This document shows, piece by piece, positions 44,751 to 57,300 of a DNA stretch of 64,000 nt. How positions within the stretch are numbered: the stretch's first letter is position 1; every line of letters begins with the position of its first letter. The notes below the pieces were generated by a model that made no database searches, was not told where the DNA came from, and saw only the letters and a program-made list of their open reading frames with translations. This DNA comes from Cololabis saira (lineage: Eukaryota > Chordata > Actinopteri > Beloniformes > Belonidae). The stretch is taken from NCBI RefSeq assembly GCF_033807715.1, contig NC_084597.1:10230843-10294842 (forward strand), written 5' to 3'. Made by a program: the position numbers and the translations under genes.

Positions 44751-45728
44751 CATGGGCGCAATTTCCACTGCGGACAGGGGGGACATGTCCCCCCCACTTT
44801 TCAAAATCAGGTTTTTGTCCCCCCCACTTTTTACAGTTTAAAAACTAACGGTAGGCTAAGCCTGTAATTGCGAATCATCAAGACACCCTGTACGAAGGTA
44901 CTGACGGCACGGCAGCCCCGCTCTCCCTCCTTCCTCCTCCCCTCCCCTCCCCTCTCCCATCAGTGCTGCTCAAGGCTGATTTATGGTTCCGCGTTAAAGC
45001 GATGCAGGGCATACGGCGTAGGGTACGCGGCGACAGTGCGCCTTAGGATGCGTCGATTTAACGCGGAACCATAAATCAGCCTTCACAGACAGACAGCCAG
45101 GACGCGGCGCAGAAATGAAGAGGAGCCGGCAGCTCAGTTTAAAATCAATTTTTGCAGCGGGACAAAAAAGCAGCAGCACTGCTGTATTGCTGGTAGGCTG
45201 TGCAGAGATGAGTAGCCAAATATTACTCAACGTTACTTTACACACTAAGTACTTTGCATTAAAACTACTCTTAAAAAGAACAATTTATCCAAAACCTTGA
45301 TTTGATGTATTTTATTTTTGTACATGTAAAAAAGAAACAACACTTCATGAGAAGTGTAAGAAAACAAAACAAAACAAGGAATTTCATCCTTCAAAACTTG
45401 ATAAATTGATTTACATGTGACAAAAAAGGAGTAGGAAGAAGTGTAAACTTAAATAGGAAGAAGTGTAAACTTAAACCTTACTCAAGCAAATGTAACTGAG
45501 TACTACCCGGCCACCTCTGGTTTTCCCAAAACGGGCAAAAAAAAAGTTAAAAAGTGTTATAAAAAAGTAAATGCATATTAAAATCGTTTGATCGTTCGCA
45601 TTCACACACACACACACACACACACAGTCTTACAAAGCCACACGGCACATCCACGCTACAGCTACACGCACAAATTTACCCATCCTACTTGTGTCCCCCC
45701 CACCTCTGAAACTAAAGTTTCGCCCTTG
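44751..45728. mobile_element. Non-autonomous hAT element (978 bp) with 8-bp target duplication GGTACGCC
   Basis: Ends CATGGGCGCAAT and its complement-like CGCCCTTG form short imperfect inverted termini. GGTACGCC flanks it at 44743-44750 and 45729-45736. The uninterrupted version of the site is seen in unit B at about 51394-51420. CCCCCCAC-rich segments lie near both ends (44785-44835, 45695-45710), a CA microsatellite at 45603-45626, and a MITE at 44972-45083. No transposase. Confidence 0.85.
44972..45083. mobile_element. Small MITE (112 bp) nested in the hAT element
   Basis: Starts AAGGCTGATTTATGGTTCCG and ends with its near-perfect complement. The middle contains CATACGGCGTAGGGTACGCG. A relative lies at 63710-63840. 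The long terminal inverted repeats make the whole unit able to fold on itself. Confidence 0.85.
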
Positions 45729-45786
45729 GGTACGCCTAAAACTGATCATGAACCTCCGTTGACTAGTGACCACAGGTCACTAGTGG

Positions 45787-48700
45787 GTGAGAAACGAGAG
45801 TGAACACGACATAACACTTCCTTGTAGTTGTGTCATTGCTGAACTTCATGCTCCTGCATCAGTACATGACAACTTAACTGCTTCTCACGTGGACCCGGAC
45901 ATTGTTCAGTGTTGTGTGGTTTCTCCTCAGTTAGCTTCTGAATCAACTGAGTCAGGTCTTGTCTTTGACTTCAATGAATCCCCCCTCCCAGAAGAATGGA
46001 AAGGGAGGATAACGCAAAGCTTGAACACTTATGCTGATGTGTTCGCTCAGCACGATCTTGATTTCGGACACACATCCAAGGTCGAACATCACATTCACTT
46101 GAAAGACGAAACACCTTTCAAACAGAAGTCTAAACCAATACATCCTAACGATTATGAAGCTGTAAGGAAACATCTACAAACGCTTCTGGCGGCAGGTGTG
46201 ATTCGCGAATCAGAATCACCCTACTCTTCACCAATCGTTGTGGTTCGGAAGAAGAACGGCGATGTCCGACTTTGCATCGACTATCGAAAGTTAAACTCCT
46301 TGACTATCCGAGATGCTTACGCACTTCCACATCTTGAAGAGTCTTTCTCAGCACTTACCGGTTCCAAATGGTTCTCGGTTATGGACTTGAAATCTGGGTA
46401 TTACCAGATAGCAATGAAAGAATGTGACAAACCTAAAACTACTTTTGTGTGCCCCCTGGGTTTTTACGAGTTTAATCGTATGCCTCAGGGCATCACTAAT
46501 GCGCCCAGCACCTTTCAGCGCTTAATGGAATGCTGCATGGGTAGCCTTAACCTGAAAGAAGTGCTGGTTTTCTTGGATGATGTCATTGTGTTTTCAGACA
46601 CCAAAGAGGAACATGAAAAACGGCTATTACATGTTCTCCAGCAATTGCGAGAATATGGGTTGAAGTTGTCTCCGTCGAAGTGTCGCTTTTTCCAGAGCTC
46701 TGTGCGCTACTTGGGGCACATTGTCTCGAGCAAGGGTGTTGAGACCGACCCTGAGAAGGTGAGTGCCCTTCGCACATGGCCACGGCCAAACACACTTACC
46801 GAGCTCAAGTAATTTCTTGGTTTTTCGGGATATTACCGCCGGTTTGTCAAAGACTATTCCCGGATAGTGAAACCCTTGAATGACTTAACTGGTGGTTATC
46901 CGCCACGCAGAAAGGGTAAAAGGGTAACTCCTTCTTCTGCCGGATACTTGAACATCAAAGAGCCCTTCGACAACCGATGGACGCCAGCTTGTCAAGAAGC
47001 CTTCCAAACCATCATAGATAAGCTCACTTCTGCACCAGTCCTTGGATTTGCAAATCCAAAACTTCCTTATTTTCTTCACACCGACGCAAGTACCTCTGGG
47101 CTAGGAGCCGCTCTTTACCAAGAGCAAGATGGTGAACTGCGCGTCAACGCTTACGCTAGCAGAGGGCTCTCTTCCAGCGAGAAACGCTACCCAGCTCACA
47201 AATTAGAGTTCTTGGCTTTAAAGTGGTCTGTGGTAGAAAAATTACATGTTTATCTTTATGGAAATGTGTTCACGGTTGTTACAGACAACAACCCGTTGAC
47301 ATATATCTTGAAGTCTGCCAAGCTTGACGCCGCTAGCTACCGTTGGCTGGCCGCTCTTTCCACTTTTAACTTTAGCATCAAGTACAGAGCTGGCAAGAGC
47401 AACCAAGATGCAGACGGTCTTTCCAGACGTCCTCATGACGATCTGCCAGATGATGATGCATCCCTTGAGGAAAGAGAACGAATCAGACAGTTTACTTCGC
47501 ATCACCTTTCGTCTTCTCCTGAACACCTCGACTTACCAACTGAAACAGTTACCGCCTTGTGCAGTCGTCATCTTGTTCAGGCCGATGGCAACTTACCTTC
47601 TGTCGCCTTGGTGGAGTCATTGGCTTTGCATGCTGATGCAGTGCCAGATGCTTACAGAGAAGTACAAGCGCTAGGTTGCTCCATCATACCTACATTCAGC
47701 GAAGCAGATCTCCAACATCATCAGAGGTCCGATCCAGTCCTTGGGAAGGTCATCAACATGCTTGAATCTGGAAATAGGATAAATCCTGAACCTGTTCCTG
47801 ATTCATTGGAACTTAAGCTAATGCTTAAAGAATGGAAGCGGTTTGAGCTAAAGAGTAACCTCCTTTACAGAGTCCGACAATCAGATGGTGACATCACTTA
47901 CCAGTTTGTGGTTCCTATGTCTCTTCGGTCCCCCATTCTTTCTTGGCTCCATGAAGATATGGGACATCTTGGCTTTGACAGAACTCTTGACCTCATTCGT
48001 TCGAGGTTTTATTGGCCAAAGATGGCTAAGAACGTTGAGAACAAGATCAAATCTTGTGGACGTTGTGTAAGGAGGAAAACTCCACCTGAGAAATCCGCAC
48101 CTCTTGTAAGCATTCAAACAACGCGTCCCATGGAACTAGTCTGCATAGACTATTTGTCCTTGGAGCCCGACAGTAAAAACACCAAAGACGTCTTAGTTAT
48201 AACTGATCACTTCACGAAATACGCCGTTGCACTTCCAACGAAGGATCAGAAAGCAACAACCGTAGCTAAGAGTCTTTGGGAGCAGTTTCTGATACATTAT
48301 GGGTTTCCAGAGCGAATCTTGAGTGACCAGGGCCGAGACTTTGAGTCACAGCTCATCCACGAGCTCTGTGCTCTCGCGGGTATCAAGAAAGTACGCACCA
48401 GTCCGTACCACCCCCGCGCAAATCCAGTTGAAAGGTTCAACAGGACTCTCTTGAGTATGTTAGGAACCTTGAGAGAAAAAGAGAAAAGTCACTGGCGTGA
48501 TTACGTGAAACCGTTGACTCACGCGTACAACTGTACGAAAAACGACGTGACAGGTTTTAGCCCGTATGAGTTGATGTTTGGGTGCCGGCCCAGGTTACCT
48601 GTAGACATTGCGTTTGGTTTACCTGTCCACGGTGGAGCTCCCAAAGGTCATTCTCAATACGTGAAGAACCTGAAAGCGCGTCTTGAAGAAAGCTACCAGA

Positions 48701-49956
48701 TTGTAGTAAAAAATTCTGCAAAGGTCGCAGAACGGAACAAATCCAGGTTTGACAGGGTAGTAAGGGAATCAACGCTCCAGGAAGGTGATCATGTGCTTGT
48801 ACGGAACTTGCGGTTAAGGAACAAAGACAAACTCGCAGATAAGTGGGAGTCAACTGTATACAAGGTTTTGCACAGGAAGGGAGACTTGCCAGTTTATACA
48901 GTGCAGCCCATCAATGAAGATGGTCCCACACGGACGCTGCACAGGGATCACCTGCTGCCTTGTAGTAATCTGGTAGACGACGAGGAGCCTGAGCAGGTCG
49001 CTCCAAAGGTACGCCATCCCAGAACACGGAGCCAACATTCTCACCTTCAGTCCCAAGAGAATCAGTCAGAGTCTGAAGATGACTCATGCGATTGTCCAGT
49101 TCAATTGTCTGTCATTCCTGAGAAAAGGTTCGTTCAAGTCCTTGAGCTTCCTCGGGGCCAGCATCCCCCTGTGAATCCAGCTCCAGAGGCTGATTGTTCA
49201 TCAGCCCATTCGACACATTCCGAACCTCAGGATGTACTTGCTGCTCGCAACTTACCCTTATCATCTGCAGAGACAGGTGGAGTGCTTCCCAATCTGGCTT
49301 TGGTGGAACCAGAGGTTGCGGTTGAGCAAGCCATTGAACTAGACCTGGACAGAGAAAACATAGCTATGGGTGAAAGTCAATCAAAACCAACCGGAGACAT
49401 TGCTGACACAGATGTAGTTGACACAGACATTGCTGACACAGATGTAGTTGACACAGACATTGCTGACACAGATGTTGTTGACACAGACATTGCTGACACC
49501 GATGTTGTTGATACAAACGTTAACCCAGACGTTGACACAAACATTGTTGCTCAGACCCAAGATGACAAAAATGGACAACTGACAGACACAGACGTTGACC
49601 AGGACCAGAATGACAAAAATGGACAACTGACCAACACAGACATCGTTGACCAAGACAAAAACGAGAAACATGGACAGTTGACTGATACAGACACTGATGA
49701 CCCAGACTTGACCACACGGAGATCTGAAAGGTTCAGAAAACCCCCCAAACTCTTAAGTTATGATGAGTTAGGGAAACCGTTAATCTCCTTTGCCAAAAGT
49801 CTCTTGGAGAGTTTCAATAGAGCCCTTGATACTATAGGAGATGATAGTTATCATGTAGTCCAGAGAACTGAGCATGAAGGGACTCATGCTGATTTGAGAA
49901 GGGAGGGTGTAACCAGCATGAAAAATCAGGTTACTAACTCTGTATTTGTCATTTAG
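45787..49956 (+). pseudogene. Gypsy pol (RT, RNase H, integrase) with one in-frame stop
   Basis: Unit A pol. RT: KNGDVRLCIDYRKLN, FNRMPQGITNAPSTFQRLM, FLDD at 46570-46581 (the YxDD box). A TAA at 46810-46812 interrupts the frame just after RT; the frame then continues to 49956. RNase H: HTDASTSGLGAAL and TDNNPLTY. Integrase: HHCC zinc region (SWLHEDMGHLGFD ... CGRC) and the D,D,E core (CIDYLSL, LSDQGRDFES, VERFNRT). An acidic tandem repeat (DTDVVDTDIA) and a basic RRSERFRKPPK follow at the C-terminus. No ATG, protease or upstream gag joins it, so it is non-autonomous as it stands. Confidence 0.9.
49896..49907 (+). other. Polypurine tract of the Gypsy element
   Basis: GAGAAGGGAGGG immediately before the second LTR (TGTAACC at 49908), as expected for plus-strand priming. 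Confidence 0.75.
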
Positions 49957-50892
49957 ACAGTTCTAGTAAACGCCAGTAGATGGCAGTATTTCCCTGTTAG
50001 TGGTTGTACCCCTTCGTGAACGTGAACCTAGGTCAGGTTATCGCGTGAAGTTTGCACCTGAGAGTAGACGCCATTTCTCTCATACACGAGGCAGACAGCA
50101 GCAGAGCAGGTCATACCAGGCGAATCGGATGACCAAACAGAGCAAACCCGAAGCAAAGAGTAGCAGAGAGCCGTGGGTAACAACAGAGACGTCCGCAGGC
50201 AGCCCGGTAGTCACGGGCGAATCCAGGTCCGACCGATAAGCTGTGAACCGAGGGGGGAAACTCCCTATGAGGGTAAAATACATGGAGCTCCGTTTGAAAC
50301 TGCTGTACGAGAAATAGAGAAAGAGACGATTGAGATGGCGAGCCCAGCCCAACGATTCTGAAGAGAAAGAGACGATTGAGATGGCGAGCCCAGCCCAACG
50401 AGTGAGAGAACGTGAGAGAGTTGGAGCTGCAGTGTGGCCAGCTGCAGAACCTACCTTCCTCATCGAATCCGGATCATCTGAATCTCACATATCGAGAGCA
50501 GATAAGATACACACATACTCCTCACCTACCCGGGTAGTAGTTATAACAGAAAAGACTGAAGACAAAAAAAATCTCAGTTGACACAAATACACAAAACATA
50601 CACATTGGATCCTCCGAGAGGAATCACCAGACCTGAGCAGGAGAGCTCAGTGTCCCAGGACTCTTTATTTTTCTTGCGTTTTATTTTTTTCTTGTTGTTT
50701 TCGAGCGCTTTGCGGTGGGTAAACGTGCACAACCCATATGTGACTGTTTATTATTTTGTTGATATTGATATTATTGATATTAAAATATCACCTGTTCAAG
50801 CCACTCCTCTTTTTGAGTCATTACAACTCCTTACCCGAACCTAGAGATGTGAGTAACCATTATTTCTTAAATCTAGGACTAAAGGTGCTACA
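49908..50892 (+). repeat. Second (central) LTR of the Gypsy composite (985 bp)
   Basis: Nearly identical to 43238-44224. Followed not by host DNA but by a second copy of the internal leader (CAGAGTTGGCGAGCCAGCC). Confidence 0.9.
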
Positions 50893-50987
50893 CAGAGTTG
50901 GCGAGCCAGCCAGGAGGAGTTGGTGGTTGAACAGTTGACATTTTCTTTTGCTTTCAAAAAAAAAATTGTGTTGTTGTAAATGACACT

Positions 50988-51443
50988 ATGGATGTTACCA
51001 AGGCTGAAAATGTGAAAGTCCCGAACTCAGTCTTAGTTGACGGTTTAACTGGTGAAGTAATAGACAATGAGGTCTTTGATTACTTAGCACAGTGTGGTCC
51101 TATTGAAAGGATAATCAAAGTGAACAGTTCAGAAGTCGTCGTAGAGTTTAAGTCGGGTGAGCCCATTCATTTTCTGCAGAGCACCTTGCCATACAAGAGA
51201 CCCACTAGTAACCCAAGCGTTGCTAACAACATTCGGTGTCTCTCTGACATCTACGCAGCTGATAGGAGTTCAACCTTGACACACACTTATTTAGCTGAAC
51301 TGAAAGGTGTTGCTAAGCTAAGTGGTGCTGACTTTGAGAAGGTTTTGCTCGATGAGTTAACCAGAATCCGTGAGTCTACTAAACAGCTGAACCAGGTACG
51401 CCTGAACCAGGTACGCCTAAAACTGATCATGAACCTCCGTTGA
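50988..51443 (+). pseudogene. Gypsy gag N-terminal frame, unit B
   Basis: 151 codons from ATG 50988 to TGA, almost identical to unit A over 44321-44750 and without the hAT insertion. It then runs into the sequence that in unit A precedes pol (lacking about 23 bases near 51458), and stops at 51567 where most of pol and the LTR have been deleted. Confidence 0.75.
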
Positions 51444-51885
51444 CTAGTGACCACAGAGTGAACACGACATAACACTTCCTTGTAGTTGTGTCATTGCTGA
51501 ACTTCATGCTCCTGCATCAGTACATGACAACTTAACTGCTTCTCACGTGGACCCGGACATTGTTCAGGAAAGGTGCTACACCAATAAACCTTACAAACAT
51601 TTCATTGAGGAAAAATACTGACATCTTTAAATATCTTATGCTCAGTAAATTTTGTATATGTTGGTTTCATGAATTAACACATGTGCAACATCTGGACCCA
51701 ATGATGTCATCGTCCATCGGTTACAATCATGTGTTTCCATAATTTACCTAATATTCACCCCTCACTGATAGTGTGACAAAATCTATTGGCATCGATTTCA
51801 AATTAAGTAACAGCAGAGTGCCACCTCCTAGGCGCTATAACTTTTATACCGGCCCTCCACTAGATAGCTAGATAACTAGAAGCAC

Positions 51886-51985
<100 letters not shown>

Positions 51986-52139
51986 CAGAGCCCAAACACG
52001 CTCAGTTAGCAGGGGACTATCAAACTATGGCCTGACAGCTGTTAACAAGACCCTTTTTCGCTCTCACCGCAGCACACGGTGAGGATTGTAAGAAACGCAT
52101 GACAACCAACTTTGGTTGTAGCGAGAGACGCACTGCACC

Positions 52140-54273
52140 ATGGCTGCTCAGCCCAGGTAGGATGAACCCTCCGCGGGTAGCTGCTTGCAGCTTTCCCCCC
52201 CTGGATGGCTGCTTGAATGAAGTGGATGTTTGTTGCATGCAAACAGTGGCAGGACTCTGGATACGCCTCGAAGTGGCTAAAAACTTGTTGCAAGTTTAAA
52301 CGGTGACAAGCATGAGAGCGTTTTGATTTCTGTGAAAGTGAAAGGCGTGTTTCGGTCGGGGTTCGAGGAAGAGGTGGAAACAGCTGGAAACTGCAGCAGG
52401 GAGTTTAACCAGCTGCTGAACTGAGCTGAACTGTCTATCAGAGTCATTTAAACTTAAACCTTGATTCATATGATCAATTTGTGAAATTGTGTTCGCCTCA
52501 TGAAGCATCTCCAAACAGTTCACTGCGTGTTTGATTCGATTGGGTTTAGTCGGATCACAGCGGCGCTTTGAGTCCATCACTACAAATTCAAGGACAGAAT
52601 TGTTTATATCGCCAAAAGAGTATTTTTGACTGAGAAAAGTGAATTATTTTGTAAGCTTATATTACCTGCGTTGATGGGACAGTGGGATTTGCTGTAATAA
52701 TAGTGTCTCGTTTATTAGTAGTGTTGAAGATAAAGTACAACTTACAAAATACATTGGGGTAAGGACTCAGTTGTAAATTTCAGCAAAAACTTGAATTATA
52801 TGAAAAGTACATTTTTGATCATAGGTTTTTTATGGGCCATAACATTTTTTGTCATGCTCTTAGTCTTCTTTTTTAATATATGGCTTTAGTTAACGTGTCT
52901 GAAAGTGGTACTGAAGTAAGGTGACCTGTGTATCTTTCAAGGACACTTCACAGTTAAATAAGTTAAAATAGATGATTTCCAGCTTTGTAAAGTTAGTCAA
53001 TCACTCTGCATTATCATGTATATATTATGCATATCATTATATATTAATCATTCATTATTAAGTCCTGAAGCAGTGGTTATCAGTATGTTTTGTTTTGTTT
53101 TTTCTCTTTCTTAGGATTATATCCCCACAGTTCAAATAGATAAAGAGCCACACATTAGACAGTTTAAGCAGTCCAGAGAAACTTTAAAAACCCCTATTGA
53201 CAGTGGAGGGTCCATCACTTTTTTAACATCGGGTAAAATGTACTTTTGTTTGGTCTTTTCCTCTGTCACTCATGAATTTCTGTCGTCTTTACTTTCTTCA
53301 CAAGCTTAGTCGCTTCTTCCACAATTCCACTTAAACACATAAGCTCGTTCTTTAGTCGTAAAATCTTTGCTTATTTGTAAAAGTAAGGAAATCTTTCTCT
53401 CTAATGAAATTGAGACTGTCATTCTAACTAACTGTTCTGCTTTATTTAAGACATGGGCTTGGTTTACCAGCTAGTTATATCTTTCTTTTTTTCAGTGAAT
53501 ATCATAATAAACTGTCAAAGGTTTGTTTATCTTCAAAAGCTTGTACGACAGCTTTGGGTGAACTACTACTGCTAATTTGTGGATGTTGGACTATTCTGTA
53601 AAACGTTCTGTAATATTAATTTGGAAAAGTGACAAGTTTGTGTCATAGTTAACATGCTTGGTTGAAAAATGTTATGGTGTGCTTTAAGTGCACCATACCT
53701 GGCTCGTCAGTCATACTGCCAGTGAATACACTCTTTTAACAAATGGTGAATTAAGTCACAAAATTCTGCATGTGCTATATTTTTCTTTCTGAAGTTTTTA
53801 TTCCAAGCTGGGGGTCTACCATCAAAACTGCCGGATTACTTGTCACTGCAGAGAAAGTTTAGTCCAGATTGCGCGCAGATAGGACTCCTTGCTGTAGTCA
53901 AGTTATATGGCAATAAAACTGAAGACTTTCTAAGAAGACTAAGAATCTTTCCCCACTTTCTTTGAAATAATTACCTTGTATAATTGTATCATTTTTACTA
54001 GAACAGGACAAAACTCTGTTTTGTTAAGATACCAGAGCATTGGATTATTGCCACTAGCAGAGTACAGTGTTGCAAACGTCTGATTTCAGACAGAAATAGC
54101 TGTCTCATGGCACTTTTTCTCTGTTTTTACTTTTTTTTTTTTTTGGTGGGGGGGGGTTGTAATGCACAAAACCAAAAGTGTCGTACTTGCATGCTTCATA
54201 TGCACCACAGGCAGGCTTAATTCTGGATTCATATAATCAATTTGTGAAATTGTGTTTCGCCTGTTAACTCATG

Positions 54274-54367
<94 letters not shown>

Positions 54368-57300
54368 TGAATTACTTATAGAGATTTTTGTTGTTTAGAT
54401 GAAGCTAAACAGCTGCAGCAGGTTAAACCACTTAGGGCCTGATTTACTAAGATTCTAAAAAAAGAGTACTAAATTGCGTGTGCACTGAAAAAGTTTGCAC
54501 GTGCTGTTGTTGTGTGTTTTGCGGGTGATCAACTAAGAACGCTTGCGCAATTGATAACAGGCGCAAACCGCAGTATTTATATGAGGTGTTGCGTGTCTTA
54601 TTTGTCTTACTTGTTTGCGCCATGGAGAGTCTGGATGGAAAGCAAGATAGTTGCAAGCGCAAAATGAAATTTGACGAGTTGGAGTTAGAGATATTAGTGG
54701 AAGAGGCAAATTGTTGTGCCGTATTCAGCACCCCTGCCAACACACTGACACTTCAATATATTTATATATACACACTCACACAAACACATACTTAGGAGTT
54801 AATATTATATATATTTACAAATATTATGGAAGACAACACAGTAAGCAGGCTAGTAATTAATGACATCAATAACCATTTACCCGATTTTTGTTATCTGTGA
54901 CTGTGATTGTGGGAAAGTATGACTATTGTGGAATCCATGAGCGCATTTAAACATGAATCATTAACACAAAACTGGACGCTAAACAGAACGTGACACGGAA
55001 TGAGAATATAATTTTTGTCAGACGAGGGGGTGCTTTTCACGGCAGGGGTGCTGAATACGGCCCAACACCGGGGTATGACTGCAGAACAAGTATAGGCGCA
55101 CAATAAGAAACACTTTTTTCTCCATGAAAACACGTGATTTATTTATTATCACAAATACAAAAATGAATGTGCCTCCTGTGGCAACCTTTTGCTGAATAAT
55201 ACTCGATTTAACATTCAAATAAAATATTTCTCCTTTTGCATGTGGAGAATCCTCACCACAAGTTGAGCCATCCCCACCCCAGTCCTCAAATCAGGCACCA
55301 ACAAGCATCCCTGCGTAATGCTGGGCAGATTAGCACCTTCCTTTCGAACGTATTAAATACAGACGCAATCACAATCCCCGCAAAAACTTTCAGGCTTGGT
55401 AAATCTCATTGCGTGTGGTAAATTGACTTATTTGCATTTTCCCCTCCCAGTATTTAGCGCTTTCTGGCGGGTACGCCCCATATTGATTATTCATCAGGGC
55501 AAAAGTACTAAATGAATAGCGTGTGCTATTTTTCTCATTTGAGAGGCGCAGTCCTCTTTGCACGCTGTTAGTAGATCAGCTTGCACATTGGTTTGCGGGT
55601 GCTGTCAAGTTTGCACACGTTTTTACGCACGCAAACCTTTAGTAAATCAGGCCCTTACAGTGTTATGGGGTTTAATGAGTCATGAGCCCCTCCTCATGGA
55701 GCTTTTAATGTGCATAATGTTAATTACGTTTTGGGAGACTACTAATTAACAGAGAAAGTAATTAATCCATACAATATAATTGTATTTATATAGAGTCTAT
55801 CACAATACAAGTTGTCTCTAGGTGCTTTCCAGAGACTCAGATCATGACCCCCGAGCAAGTATTAGCAGTGCAACCATACTGGCACCAAGAACTACTTTTT
55901 TATATCGTGTTTATCTTGGAGGACTAGTGTGTGTGATTGTAATTCAAACCTGTTATGATGCTTACCCCTGGGTATTATTGATGCCTGGCCTGTTACTGCC
56001 CATTACCACTTTGTGCTTTAACAAGAATTGAGTTAGTTTTCCTGCTTCATTAAGGAGTGCACATCTGTTTGGCCTTACCTCAAATCTTTGCTGCTCTACT
56101 TGTTGCTATGGAGTCATCCCACTGGGGCTACTTTCAGTGAAGATGATTGGTACTGTATTTTGTGTAAGAAATCTTAAACTTGAAAATGTTGTGTTTTCAT
56201 ATCTATGTATTGGAAGTATAAAGCATGACCTGGTCTCATAGTAGCCGATTTGCTACTCTGTTGATTTTGCCATAGTAAAACAAATATTTTTGATGAGTGA
56301 TTGGACTGTATGTCATCTTTGGGGACTTGACTGAGTTGTGAATTTGATATGAATCCTCAAAGCAGCTGTGAGTCTTAATTAATCTCATCTGTAGTTATAT
56401 CATTAGACACTGTTCCTTTGTCCCCTTAGATAAGTGTGTGATAAGACACCCATATATTTGATTTCTTTTAACAAAGAAGGTTGAACTGCAAGGATCAGTA
56501 TTGGCAATTTTAATACAGGGTTCTTGGATTTACAACTCTCTACAAACTCTAAAACACATACAAAACACAGCTATTATTGCTGCAGTTAATCAGTCGTGAA
56601 ACGTGACGGCAGTTTCATGGTCAGCTTTCCTTTTTAATAATACACAGCCATTTGTATTTAAAGCATTTAAGTTAGTATTTATAACTAGAACCGGTGCACA
56701 CATTTGACAGTTCTCTTTATTTGTAATGTTCTAGTGTATATAATGAAAAAAAGAATCTTCTTCGCCTTCAAGCATGGGAAGAGAGGAAGGAAAAAAACAG
56801 CCCAGACAAAGAACTTACCCCTGAAGATAATCCACTCTTTGGGAAACCATACAAGGTAAGAACTAGGGGTGGGTTAAAAATATCGATATTTTATCGATAT
56901 AAATGTGTAGGAACGATTATCGATACATAAATCCAAGTATCGATTTAAAAAAAAAAAAATTATTATTTTTTTTTTTAATCCCGATTTCTTTTTTTTTTTT
57001 TTCCCCCCCGTTTTATCACCCAGTGCTCCTTGCTAAGTCAGTCCTGGGAATTGCTCCCTCTACCAACCCCGGGAGGCCCTACACTGAGCTCAAGTCTCCT
57101 CCTTAACCTGAGGAGTGAGCAGGCCGCTTCTTTCCACCAGTCAGGGTGAGGCTTCTCTGGTCGGACATAGCGATGGAAGGATCACGTTATTCCATTATTG
57201 TAATTAGAATATCGATATCGTATCGGAAATCGTATCGTCTTGGGACCTAGTGTATCGGAATCGTATCGTATCGGGAGGTCAGTGATGATACCCAGCTCTA

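Larger units (their letters stand above)
43238..51580 (+). mobile_element. Composite Gypsy retrotransposon: LTR, internal, LTR, partial internal, LTR remnant
   Basis: Order seen: LTR 43238-44224; internal A 44225-49907 (gag N-terminus, then pol); LTR 49908-50892; internal B 50893-51568 (gag N-terminus only, cut within the segment that precedes pol); and the last 12 bases of an LTR, AAAGGTGCTACA, at 51569-51580. CCAA stands once at 43234-43237 and once at 51581-51584, so the whole composite shares a single target duplication. The simplest history is unequal LTR recombination giving LTR-int-LTR-int-LTR, followed by a large deletion. The near identity of the two full LTRs makes it young. Confidence 0.9.

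Noticed and set aside
44994..45245. Small frames in the hAT insertion
   Set aside because: They cross the MITE and its inverted termini; no transposase motif is present.
53115..53232. Exon-like stretch in aff1 intron 1 with pyrimidine tract, AG, about 39 open codons and a GT
   Set aside because: 118 bases would shift the frame between aff1 exons 1 and 2, exon 1 joins exon 2 perfectly without it, and I recognise no AFF sequence in it.
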